Source of the DNA: Gammaproteobacteria bacterium
GTDB taxonomy: Bacteria > Pseudomonadota > Gammaproteobacteria > Xanthomonadales > Wenzhouxiangellaceae
DNA length: 64,000 bases
Assembly: GCA_018819105.1 (NCBI GenBank)
Contig: JAHJQV010000033.1
Span: forward strand, 21,438-85,437
Direction of reading: 5' to 3'
Shown here piece after piece: positions 43,712-51,697 of the stretch (positions within the stretch are counted from its first letter, which is position 1; each line of letters opens with the position of its first letter). The position numbers were made by a program, and so were the translations under genes. Below the pieces are notes generated by a model. That model made no database searches, was not told the origin of the DNA, and saw only the letters and a program-made list of their open reading frames with translations.

Positions 43712-44308
43712 TTACGACAATTGTTCGGGATCGGCACCGACTTCAATGGTGCGGTCGTCTATATATCGATACGGTGGTATCTTCAGATTTATCGGCGCCG
43801 GCACGCCCTTGTACACGCGACCGGCAAGGTCAAACTTGGATTTGTGACAGGGGCAGTAGAAGCCGCCAAGCCAGTCCTCGTCATACGGCTGTGGCCCGAC
43901 TTCCGGCACCAGCTCGGGAATACAGCCCAAGTGGGTGCAGATCATGATCAGCACCAGATATTCCGGATTCAGCGCCCGCGACTGGTTCTGCGCATACGCC
44001 GGCTGCTGGTCGACCAGCGACTCAGGATCCGACAGCCGGTCTTCCACCCGCTGCAGATTCTGTAACATGGTTTCATCACGGCGCAGTATGCCAATGGTCT
44101 GGCCACGCCATGTGCCACGCAGAATCTGGCCAGGCTCCAGCGGTGCAATGTTGAAGCTGACTGGTCCGCCCACCACACGCGCCTTGGCGCTGGGCTGCCA
44201 GGACTGAATGAATGGTATCGCAGCCAGACCAGCTCCAGCGGCTCCGACCACAGCGGTGGTGGCCGTCAGGAACCGCCTGCGGCCTTGATTGACTTCATGC
44301 TCTGACAT
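43712..44308 (-). CDS. petA: Rieske iron-sulfur subunit of the bc1 complex
   Basis: 198 residues from the ATG at 44308, chosen because GGAG lies seven bases upstream and the family starts close to the twin-arginine motif. GRRRFLTATTAVVGAAGAG is an uncleaved Tat signal/anchor. The 2Fe-2S ligands are CTHLGC and CPCHKSKFDLAGRV. 'GPVSFNIAPLEPGQILRGTW' and 'PAPINLKIPPYRYID' complete the fold. First gene of petABC; a possible promoter lies at 44531-44559. Confidence 0.97.
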   Translation of the reverse strand: MSEHEVNQGRRRFLTATTAVVGAAGAGLAAIPFIQSWQPSAKARVVGGPVSFNIAPLEPGQILRGTWRGQTIGILRRDETMLQNLQRVEDRLSDPESLVDQQPAYAQNQSRALNPEYLVLIMICTHLGCIPELVPEVGPQPYDEDWLGGFYCPCHKSKFDLAGRVYKGVPAPINLKIPPYRYIDDRTIEVGADPEQLS

Positions 44309-44530
44309 GCTATCTCCGACGATCAAACAATGAACGTAACCAATGGCTAGGGTTTACCGGCAGCCATGCGAGGCATTGCGCCGCATGCTGGCAGACACGG
44401 TGTTGTGACTGCAGCCCGTGCCGTTCCAGCACATCCTGACCCGCAGCAACTAGTCTGCTGTGGGTTTGGCCCGGATGGTGTCTGGAAGCGCTGGCCAGAA
44501 TGGAAAATGTGTACAGTCTCGATTAACGAT

Positions 44531-44559
44531 ATTGTAATACAAGATCCGCCGTTTAGAAA
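44531..44559 (-). promoter_or_regulatory. Possible promoter of petABC
   Basis: On the minus strand TACAAT (44536-44531) is preceded by TTTCTA (44559-44554) with a 17-bp spacer, about 220 bases before petA. The -35 half overlaps the left arm of the inverted repeat at 44558-44630. Confidence 0.35.
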
Positions 44560-44630
44560 CCTCTGATTCACGGTCACAGCCTGAATCAGCGCTGCTGCCG
44601 GCGCTCCCGTGCAGACTTGATTCAGAGGTT
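44558..44630. repeat. Small inverted-repeat element (AACCTCTG tips)
   Basis: AACCTCTGATTCA at 44558-44570 and TGATTCAGAGGTT at 44618-44630 are inverted copies matching 12 of 13. The 47 bp between contain a GC-rich stretch and a second CTGAATCAG. The tip AACCTCTG equals that of the larger element at 9959-10299. It lies in the roughly 380-bp gap between petA and the serine hydrolase gene; I see no gene in that gap. A terminator for neither strand is clear, as there is no T run. Confidence 0.5.
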
Positions 44631-44687
44631 GCCTAAGCCAACGCTGCTGTCACAGTGCGTTATTCGCGCAATCCCGCGTGCCGGGAT

Positions 44688-46085
44688 TCACTTGAACTGC
44701 TGCCAGTTGCCCACCTCACCCTGGAACACAATGCTGCCCTCGTGGGCACCGAACCAGACCGTGGCCACCGGCTCATCAAAGTGGCGGTACTGGTTAGTGG
44801 CCACCGGCACCAGGGTTTTCCAGCGCTGTGGTGACCAGTCATCCAGCTGATACTGCAAACGCGCTGCCGACAACCGCACACGCATGCGCCGATCCTGCCA
44901 GCCGGGACGGTTGAAACGCGTGGTCAGCGGCCGATAATAACCGGTCAGAGGGTACAGATCCTGCGGATCGGCCGTGTAAGGTGGCGCCTCGGCGGGCGGC
45001 AGATCCGCCACCAGCCAGTTCTCCAGCAACTTGCGCATCTTGCCCAGCGGGGCATGATCGAACATGGTAATGACAACAAAGAAGCCGCGGCCACTCTCGG
45101 GGCTGTAGGCAAACCGGGTCAGGTAGCCATCGGCATCACCGCCGTGCCCATAGATCACGTGACCGTCGCGGATATCGGCATAAATACCCAGACCATAGCC
45201 ATACTGCATGCCATCGCGGGCGGCCAGCGTGGTGGTGGGCGTGTGCATCCGCGCCATCTGTGCCGGGGTGAAAACCTGCTTGCCCTGCAAGGTGCCGCGA
45301 TTGAGCAGCAGGTGCAGGAAGTTGGCCATTTCCACCGGCCGCACGTTCATGGCACCGGCCGGACGATAAAGAAAGTGCCAGTAGCGGATCGGCTCTTTCG
45401 GATCAGTGTTGTAGCCGCCGACCAGATGCTGCCTGACTTCGTCGTTGCGAGCAAACGTGGCGCTGGGCATCTGCAGTGGCACAAACACCTGTTGCGCAAT
45501 GAATGCCTCGAAATCCACATCGCAGGCCTGCTCCAGCACCCAGGCGGCCACTCCCGGCCCGCTGCTGGAATAGCTCTGGTGGCGACCCGGCGGCCACTGG
45601 CTGATGCGGGAAACCGGATTCACCCGGAACGCCCGCTCCAGACTCACCGGCTGGTTGTATTTGAACTCCTTCCAGCTCATGTCGAACCAGCCGGCGGTAT
45701 GCTCCATGAGCATGGCCAGCGTGATCGGCTGCTGCCAGGGATTGATGTAGGGCAGCTGCGCGGCATGCTTGCGCACAGTGTCATCCAGGCGCAGACAACC
45801 CTGCTCTTCAGCTCGCAGCAGGGCCAGTCCGGTAAATGCCTTGGAAATCGACCCGAGCCGGTAATAGTCCTGCTCGGTCACTGGCCGCGGATCCTCCCAG
45901 CTGCGCACGCCCAGCCCCTGCTGCACCAGAATCTTGTCGCGATCGACCATCAGCACATACGCCGAGGCCATGCCGGACTGTTCGCGAATGGCATCCAGAC
46001 GGGCCACAATGTCGTCGCTGGCCTGGTCGGCGACGGCAGTCACAGCAGCCGCCAGCAATGCGCCGGTGAGCAGCAGGTTTCTCAT
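44688..46085 (-). CDS. Exported serine hydrolase, class C beta-lactamase/PBP-like
   Basis: A 465-residue protein with signal peptide MRNLLLTGALLAAAVTAVA. The beta-lactamase-fold motifs are present: SxxK in YRLGSISKAFTGLALL (about residue 80), the YxN-equivalent YSSSGPGVAAWVL, and the third motif HGGDADGY. 'MLMEHTAGWF' and 'RPVEMANFLHLLLNRG' are typical of CubicO/PBP4*-type esterases or peptidases. The C-terminal 110 residues form an extra domain ('GYYRPLTTRFNRPGWQDRRM'). Probably a D-amino peptidase or esterase rather than a resistance enzyme. The M14 gene lies 10 bp upstream on the same strand. Confidence 0.9.
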   Translation of the reverse strand: MRNLLLTGALLAAAVTAVADQASDDIVARLDAIREQSGMASAYVLMVDRDKILVQQGLGVRSWEDPRPVTEQDYYRLGSISKAFTGLALLRAEEQGCLRLDDTVRKHAAQLPYINPWQQPITLAMLMEHTAGWFDMSWKEFKYNQPVSLERAFRVNPVSRISQWPPGRHQSYSSSGPGVAAWVLEQACDVDFEAFIAQQVFVPLQMPSATFARNDEVRQHLVGGYNTDPKEPIRYWHFLYRPAGAMNVRPVEMANFLHLLLNRGTLQGKQVFTPAQMARMHTPTTTLAARDGMQYGYGLGIYADIRDGHVIYGHGGDADGYLTRFAYSPESGRGFFVVITMFDHAPLGKMRKLLENWLVADLPPAEAPPYTADPQDLYPLTGYYRPLTTRFNRPGWQDRRMRVRLSAARLQYQLDDWSPQRWKTLVPVATNQYRHFDEPVATVWFGAHEGSIVFQGEVGNWQQFK

Positions 46086-46095
46086 AATTTTTTTC

Positions 46096-47223
46096 TCATA
46101 ATTTGTTCAGCACCGCACGCAAGGGATGCAGTACGGCGGCCCCAAGCTGGCGACAGCGCTCCGGCGACCAGCCGGTTTCGTCATCCGGCAGATCGGCATT
46201 GTCCTTGAATGGCATCTCCAGCGTCATCGACAGGCACTGGTGGTGATGAGCGATGTACTCGGTGGCCTTGCGCAGATCCGAGCTGGCCGGTGGATCCAGC
46301 GGATAGCCATGCTGCTGCTGGAAATCCGGGTTGGCCTGGGCATAGGCATCAAGAAACTGCTGCTGCCGTGCCGCCATCGTCTCGTTCCAGCCAACGATGT
46401 TTTCGGCCCCGGCGACAAAATTGTAGGGCAGCGCTTCATCGCCGTGTACATCGAGCGCGAAGTCGACGCCGATGGCAGCCATTTTCTCGCGCACCAGATA
46501 CACTTCGGGTGACTGTTCCATGCTCGCGTCACGCCACTCGCGATTCAGGTTTCTGCCCACCGCATTGGTGCGCAGATGGCCGCGCCGGCTGCCATCCGGG
46601 TTCATGTTCGGCACGACATAAAACACCACATCATCCAGCAGTGTCCGGGCCAGGGCGTTGTCGGCATCCAGCAGCGCGTTGACGAAACCCTCCATCCACC
46701 ACTCGGCCATGGTCTCGCCGGGGTGCTGACGGCCGATGAACCAGCAACGCTTCTTGTCTGCCGCAGGCTCGCCGATGATCAGCAGGTCCATGTCCTGGCC
46801 ATCCAGCGTGTGACCCAGGCATGCATGCCGTACCAGCGGCGACTGCAGGCAGTGGGCAATGAAGTCGGCATGCCGCTCCATGCTGTAAGGGGCAAAGTAG
46901 GCAAAGTACAGCGCATCCAGCTCGGCCTGATGTTCAATCAGCAGCGCGCCGTCGCGGTAACTGGTCGGCACCCGGAACCAGTCCTCGCGGTTGTATGAGG
47001 CCACCGCCTGATAGCCGTCCCAGCCTTCCGGATAGGCCGAAGCGCCGGCATTGCTGATGCGCAGCCGGCAATGCTCGCCGGCCACGCCGCTGAGGCGAAA
47101 ATAAAACCACTGGTAGAACTGTGAGCCGTTGTCGGTGACGATCTCCAATTCGATGTCTGCGGCCGCATCGGCACGGACAACACGGATGTTGCCGCCATCG
47201 AACGCACTGGATACTGCTGGCAT
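46096..47223 (-). CDS. M14-family zinc carboxypeptidase (cytosolic carboxypeptidase-like)
   Basis: A 375-residue enzyme with an N-terminal beta-sandwich ('VTDNGSQFYQWFYFRLSGVA') and a carboxypeptidase domain. Zinc ligands: H and E in FIGRQHPGETMAEWWMEG, and H in LDVHGDEALPYNF. 'VVPNMNPDGSRRGHLRTNAV' and 'GRNLNREW' are diagnostic of the M14D branch, and the catalytic Glu is in 'MTLEMPFKD'. The ATG at 47223 is preceded by GGAG at eight bases, whereas the frame's earlier TTG overlaps that site. No signal peptide. Bacterial substrates of this branch are largely unknown. Confidence 0.9.
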   Translation of the reverse strand: MPAVSSAFDGGNIRVVRADAAADIELEIVTDNGSQFYQWFYFRLSGVAGEHCRLRISNAGASAYPEGWDGYQAVASYNREDWFRVPTSYRDGALLIEHQAELDALYFAYFAPYSMERHADFIAHCLQSPLVRHACLGHTLDGQDMDLLIIGEPAADKKRCWFIGRQHPGETMAEWWMEGFVNALLDADNALARTLLDDVVFYVVPNMNPDGSRRGHLRTNAVGRNLNREWRDASMEQSPEVYLVREKMAAIGVDFALDVHGDEALPYNFVAGAENIVGWNETMAARQQQFLDAYAQANPDFQQQHGYPLDPPASSDLRKATEYIAHHHQCLSMTLEMPFKDNADLPDDETGWSPERCRQLGAAVLHPLRAVLNKL

Positions 47224-47367
47224 GAATGACTCCTGCAAAATGTCGGGATCGGTGGATCAGCATCACGGCCAACACAAACTGTGACAGTGTTGCCACATGC
47301 TGCAGTTGTGCCGCTTTCCGCCGGGTGGCAGAATACCGCTCATTGTAACAACAACGGGTATCAGAAC

Positions 47368-47781
47368 ATGGGCATGCTGTCAGAATTCAAGGATTTCGCC
47401 GTCAAAGGCAATATGGTGGACATGGCGGTCGGCATCATCATCGGTGCGGCGTTCGGCAAGATCGTCTCGTCGCTGGTGAACGACGTCATCATGCCACCGC
47501 TGGGACTGGCCATTGGCGGGGTCGATTTTTCCGATCTGGCGGTGGTGCTGCAGGAGGCTTCCGCTGATGTGGCGGCGGTCACGCTCAACTACGGCGCTTT
47601 CATCCAGACCATCATCGACTTCCTCATCGTTGCGCTGGCCATTTTTGTCGCGGTCAAGGTGATCAACCGCATGAAGCGGCAGGAAGAGGAAAAGCCGGCC
47701 GCACCGCCCGAGCCCAGCGAGGAAGTGCTGCTGCTGCGTGACATCCGCGCTGCCCTGCAGAAAAAAACTGATACCGATTGA
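47368..47781 (+). CDS. mscL: Large-conductance mechanosensitive channel
   Basis: Osmotic safety valve forming a homopentamer. 137 residues: [20 protein letters not shown] starts the amphipathic helix, TM1 is '[20 protein letters not shown]', followed by '[17 protein letters not shown]', TM2 is '[20 protein letters not shown]', and the C-terminal bundle ends '[13 protein letters not shown]'. ATG at 47368; the methionine two codons later is the alternative. Divergent from the M14 gene. Confidence 0.97.
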   Translation: MGMLSEFKDFAVKGNMVDMAVGIIIGAAFGKIVSSLVNDVIMPPLGLAIGGVDFSDLAVVLQEASADVAAVTLNYGAFIQTIIDFLIVALAIFVAVKVINRMKRQEEEKPAAPPEPSEEVLLLRDIRAALQKKTDTD

Positions 47782-47826
47782 CTGCCCAGGCAAACTCGGC
47801 GCCACGGCGGTGAGCAACTCGTCGCC

Positions 47827-48795
47827 ATGAGCGAACAGGCGCACTGGCCAACAGCGGCCGAACATGATGCTGGTGTTCATGCAGCGGTTGCACAGCTGCG
47901 CGATCGCGTGCATGTCACCCCGATCATGCGCTCTGCCAGTCTTGATCGCCTGCTCGGCTGCACGGCGCTGTTCAAATGCGAACAACTGCAGCGCACCGGC
48001 GCGTTCAAGTACCGTGGTGCCAGCAATGCACTGGCCAGCCTGCCACCCGGCACCACCTCGGTGTGCACGCATTCTTCTGGCAACCACGGTGCGGCACTGG
48101 CCGCGGCAGCGCTGGCGCTGGGCATCGATGCGCACATCGTCATGCCGGAAAACGCCGTGCCGACCAAAGTCAACGCCGTGCGCGCCTATCAGGGCACGGT
48201 GCATTTCTGCGCCCCCACACAGCAGGCGCGCGAGCAGGCTTTTGCCGCATTGCAGGTGCAGGGGCACCATGCGGTACCGCCATATGACGACTGGCGGGTG
48301 ATCTACGGCCAGGCCACAGCCAGCGTGGAGCTGATCGAACAGACCGATGGCCTGGACATGCTGCTGGCACCGGTTGGTGGCGGCGGCCTCATCAGCGGTG
48401 CCTGTCTGGCCGTACAGGCTGTGCAGGCCGACATCCGCGTACTGGCCGCAGAACCGGAAGGGGCGGCCGATGCGCACGCTTCCCTGCTGGCCGGCCGGCG
48501 CATTGTCGATCAGCCGGTCGACACCATCGCCGACGGTCTGCGAGCCACCATCGGGGTGCGCAATTTTCATGTTCTGCAGCAGCAGCTGGAGTCCGTGCTG
48601 CTGGTCAGTGACGATGAGATTCTGCAAGCCACAGAACGCGTCTGGCGGCACATGAAGCAACTCATCGAGCCGTCCTGCGCCACCGTGGTGGCCGCGATCA
48701 CGCGCTATCCCGAGCTGTTTGCCGGCCAGCGCGTCGGCATCATTCTCAGCGGCGGCAATGTCGACACCAGCAAACTGCTTGCCGCTTTGCGCTGA
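47827..48795 (+). CDS. PLP-dependent threonine/serine dehydratase or serine racemase
   Basis: A 322-residue fold-type II PLP enzyme. The Schiff-base lysine is in LQRTGAFKYRGASNALASL; substrate loop SSGNHGAALA; the phosphate-binding glycine loop is PVGGGGLISGACLAV; 'DGLRATIGVRNFHVL' and 'IILSGGNVD' follow. There is no C-terminal ACT domain, so it is the short catabolic/racemase type rather than biosynthetic IlvA. Deaminase and racemase activity cannot be separated from sequence alone. Confidence 0.9.
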   Translation: MSEQAHWPTAAEHDAGVHAAVAQLRDRVHVTPIMRSASLDRLLGCTALFKCEQLQRTGAFKYRGASNALASLPPGTTSVCTHSSGNHGAALAAAALALGIDAHIVMPENAVPTKVNAVRAYQGTVHFCAPTQQAREQAFAALQVQGHHAVPPYDDWRVIYGQATASVELIEQTDGLDMLLAPVGGGGLISGACLAVQAVQADIRVLAAEPEGAADAHASLLAGRRIVDQPVDTIADGLRATIGVRNFHVLQQQLESVLLVSDDEILQATERVWRHMKQLIEPSCATVVAAITRYPELFAGQRVGIILSGGNVDTSKLLAALR

Positions 48796-48896
48796 ACCGG
48801 AGGCATAACGCGCGGCGGAAGTTGTCGCGAGACTGTCATAATCTGCGACTACCTTGGTACCCTGCAAGCACCCGCCTGTGGCAGACTCACTATAAA

Positions 48897-49604
48897 ATGA
48901 TCCACATGCCAGCATCCAGCCCCGCCGCAAAGACCGATGGCCAGTCCCCCAGGCAGGCCACCATCGTGTTGTTTGATTTCGATGGCACGCTGGTCAGCGG
49001 CGACAACGGCACGCGCATGATCTTCCACATTGCCGCCGAGCGCTGGTGGCCGTTTGTGCCCATGGTGCTGGCCGCACCGCTGCTGTTGCCGCTCGTGTTT
49101 CTCCCCGGCACCAAGAACATCGGTGCTTCCGGTTTTCTCTGGCTGTGTACCGTGGGGCTGGACAAAAAACGCCTGAACAGAACGCTGAAGCGGCTTGCCG
49201 CCAGCATCGCCAGCCGCTCCGACCAGGTGCGCATCGACGCCAGCTGGCAGCGCCTTCTGGAACACCAGCGCCAGGGTGACCGCATCGTCATCGTCACCGG
49301 ATGCTGGGTAAAAATGGCGAAAAAGATTCTGCACGCCATGGGCCTGCGCGACATCACCGTCATCGGCAGCCGCAAGCACCGCTTCCTCGGCGGCTACATC
49401 AGCAAGCCGCACTGCTATGCCCGCCACAAGCTGAGCTGTCTGGCCGAACATGGCATCCATCCGCCGTTCATCATCGCCTACACCGATTCCGCCTCCGATC
49501 GCCATCTGCTGGCGAACTCTACCCGGCAAGTGCTGGTCAGACCCTCTTTGTACACGCGCAAAATCATCAGCCAGCAGTATCCCAACGTGGAAATTCTGCT
49601 CTGA
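48897..49604 (+). CDS. HAD-IB family phosphatase (PgpC/SerB-like)
   Basis: A 235-residue protein with the HAD nucleophile motif IVLFDFDGTLVSGDNGTRMI, a hydrophobic cap segment (WWPFVPMVLAAPLLLPLVFL) suggesting membrane association, motif II in RIVIVTGCWVKMAKKI, and motif III 'IIAYTDSASDRHLLANS'. The cap resembles phosphatidylglycerophosphatase C-type enzymes, but the substrate is unproved. Start uncertain: ATG 48897 is within an AT-rich TATAAAATG, and the ATG at 48906 is equally possible. Confidence 0.82.
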   Translation: MIHMPASSPAAKTDGQSPRQATIVLFDFDGTLVSGDNGTRMIFHIAAERWWPFVPMVLAAPLLLPLVFLPGTKNIGASGFLWLCTVGLDKKRLNRTLKRLAASIASRSDQVRIDASWQRLLEHQRQGDRIVIVTGCWVKMAKKILHAMGLRDITVIGSRKHRFLGGYISKPHCYARHKLSCLAEHGIHPPFIIAYTDSASDRHLLANSTRQVLVRPSLYTRKIISQQYPNVEILL

Positions 49605-49639
49605 TTCTTTGCTGACGTGGCCGCAGGGTTCATGCGGGC

Positions 49640-49645
49640 TATAAT
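49640..49645 (+). promoter_or_regulatory. Possible -10 element for the moxR cluster
   Basis: A perfect TATAAT (49640-49645), about 60 bases before the moxR ATG at 49707. The -35 position (GTGGCC) is poor. Confidence 0.35.
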
Positions 49646-49706
49646 GCTGACAGGATGATGCCAGCGCCAGCACGCAGCCAGCCTGCCGACATTTCAAGGA
49701 ACCGTC

Positions 49707-50723
49707 ATGACCCAATCCCTCAGCACTGACCACAACGCCGACAACCTTGCCGATCTGTCGACCACCACCGCGACAGCGCGCGACGACGGCAATCAGGCAG
49801 TGCTGGCCCGTCTGGCAGCGGCCATGGACCAGGTCAATGCCGTGGTGCTGGGCAACCCCCAGGCAATCAAGCTCACCTTCTGCAGCATGCTCGCCGGTGG
49901 CCATCTGCTGATTGAGGATCTGCCCGGGGTCGGCAAGACCACCCTGGCCAACGCCATGGCGGGCACGCTGGGTCTGGATTACCGCCGCATCCAGTTCACC
50001 AGCGACCTGCTGCCGGCAGATGTCGTGGGCATCTCCATTTACAGCCAGAACCATGAGCAGTTCAGCTTCCAGCATGGCCCCATTTTCAGTCAGCTGGTGC
50101 TGGCCGATGAAATCAACCGTGCGCCACCGCGCACGCAGAGCGCGCTGCTGGAAGCCATGGCCGAAAACCAGGTCACCGTGGATGGCCAGCATTACCGGCT
50201 GCCGCAGCCGTTTTTTGTCATCGCCACGCAGAACCCGCTGGATCTGGCCGGCACCTGGCTGTTGCCGGATTCACAGCTGGACCGTTTCCTGCTGAAAATA
50301 TCGCTCGGCTATCCGCCACGCGATGCCGAACGTGCACTGCTGCGCGCACCCGACCGACAGGCCATTCTGGGCAACTGTGATCGCCTGCTCGACAGCGGCG
50401 ATGTCATCGCCCTGCGCAAGCTGGCAACCCGGGTGCATTGCAGCGAGGCACTGCTGGATTACATTCACGCCCTCATCGAGCACAGCCGCAACCACGCCGG
50501 CATCGCCATCGGGCTCAGCCCGCGCGCCGGACTCGCCCTGCTGGCAGCAAGTCGCGCCCACGCCATCCTGGAAGGCCGCATGCATGCCGAGCCCGACGAC
50601 GTCAAGGCCGTGTTCACCGCGCTGGCCGCGCATCGCCTGAAGCTGCTCGACGAACCCGGCCAGCACAGCAAAGACGCCACCCGGGTCGCCAGTGAGCTGC
50701 TGGAAGCCACCGCCATACCCTGA
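49707..50723 (+). CDS. MoxR-family AAA+ ATPase
   Basis: A 338-residue chaperone-like ATPase. Walker A LIEDLPGVGKTTLANAMAG, Walker B LVLADEINRAPPRTQSALLE, sensor region 'FFVIATQNPLDLAGTWLLPD', arginine-finger region 'SQLDRFLLKISLGYPP'. The C-terminal lid has 'ALLDYIHALIEHSRNHAGIA'. It heads a moxR-DUF58-transglutaminase cluster, a widespread set of unclear role in which MoxR probably remodels the partner membrane proteins. Two bases separate it from the DUF58 gene. Confidence 0.94.
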   Translation: MTQSLSTDHNADNLADLSTTTATARDDGNQAVLARLAAAMDQVNAVVLGNPQAIKLTFCSMLAGGHLLIEDLPGVGKTTLANAMAGTLGLDYRRIQFTSDLLPADVVGISIYSQNHEQFSFQHGPIFSQLVLADEINRAPPRTQSALLEAMAENQVTVDGQHYRLPQPFFVIATQNPLDLAGTWLLPDSQLDRFLLKISLGYPPRDAERALLRAPDRQAILGNCDRLLDSGDVIALRKLATRVHCSEALLDYIHALIEHSRNHAGIAIGLSPRAGLALLAASRAHAILEGRMHAEPDDVKAVFTALAAHRLKLLDEPGQHSKDATRVASELLEATAIP

Positions 50724-50725
50724 TC

Positions 50726-51697
50726 ATGGCGCTCGCTGACAGTTTGCGCCGGCACGGCTGGCAACAGCGCTTCGAATCGTTCCTGCAGCGCCGCGGCCCC
50801 ATGCAGCCGCCGCTGGTGATCGGTTATCGCCAGGTCTACATCCTGCCAACGCGTTTCGGCATCACATTTGGCGTGCTGCTGTTCGCCATGCTGTTCGGGG
50901 CGCTGAACTACAACAACAACGCCGCCCTGTTCATGAGCTTTCTGCTCGCCACCGCAGCGCAGATTTCCACTTTCCGCAGCTGGCGCAATCTGTCCGGTCT
51001 GCACATCGAGCGCATCGGCGTGCAGCCGGTGTTCGCCGGTGAGCCGGCGCTGCTGCAGATCCACTGCCGCGAGCAGCAGGGGCTGGAGCGTCCCAGCATG
51101 GCCTTTTCCAGCGCCGGCAGCAAAACCGAACAACGCTTCAGCCTGCGCCCCTGGCAGTCCATCAGCTGCGAGCTGGCGGTGGCCACCAGTCAGCGCGGCT
51201 GGCTGAGCCTGCCACGGCTGACGCTGGCAACCAGTTATCCCCTGGGGCTGTTTCGCGCCTGGTCATATGTTCAGCCGGACCAGCCCTGTCTGGTGTATCC
51301 GGCACCGGCACAGCAGCCACCGCCGCTGCCGGCGCCAACGCAGAGCGAACAGCAGCGCCAGCGGCGGCTGCAAAGCGACAACGAGTTCGAGGGTCTGCGC
51401 GACTATCGCTTTGGCGACAACCTGAAAGCGATTGCCTGGAAGGCCAGCGCCAGAAACCGGCAGCTGATCAGCCGCGACGAGCCGCCCAGCAGTCACAGCG
51501 AACACATGCTGCGACTGCAAGACACCGGCGCAGCGGGGGTCGAGCAACAGCTGTCCATCCTCACCAGCTGGGTGCTGCTGGCGGAGCGACGTCAGCACCA
51601 CTATGGCCTGGATCTGCCCGGCCTGAACATCGCCCCGGACAATGGCCCGGCGCATCTGCATCAATGCCTGCGCGAGCTGGCGCTGTGGCAGGCATGA
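50726..51697 (+). CDS. DUF58 family protein
   Basis: A 323-residue membrane protein: two adjacent spans near residues 45-80 ('RFGITFGVLLFAMLFGALNY', 'NNNAALFMSFLLATAAQI') followed by a soluble region. The diagnostic DUF58 block is 'FEGLRDYRFGDNLKAIAWKA' then 'SARNRQLISRD', which resembles a vWA-like domain in other members, although a full MIDAS is not obvious. Function unknown; the cluster context suggests an envelope assembly role. Its end overlaps the transglutaminase start (ATGA). Confidence 0.92.
   Translation: MALADSLRRHGWQQRFESFLQRRGPMQPPLVIGYRQVYILPTRFGITFGVLLFAMLFGALNYNNNAALFMSFLLATAAQISTFRSWRNLSGLHIERIGVQPVFAGEPALLQIHCREQQGLERPSMAFSSAGSKTEQRFSLRPWQSISCELAVATSQRGWLSLPRLTLATSYPLGLFRAWSYVQPDQPCLVYPAPAQQPPPLPAPTQSEQQRQRRLQSDNEFEGLRDYRFGDNLKAIAWKASARNRQLISRDEPPSSHSEHMLRLQDTGAAGVEQQLSILTSWVLLAERRQHHYGLDLPGLNIAPDNGPAHLHQCLRELALWQA

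Noticed and set aside
44688..46085. Class C beta-lactamase resistance gene
   Set aside because: It has the SxxK and HGG motifs but also an extra C-terminal domain and esterase/PBP4*-type sequence; no evidence for beta-lactam hydrolysis.
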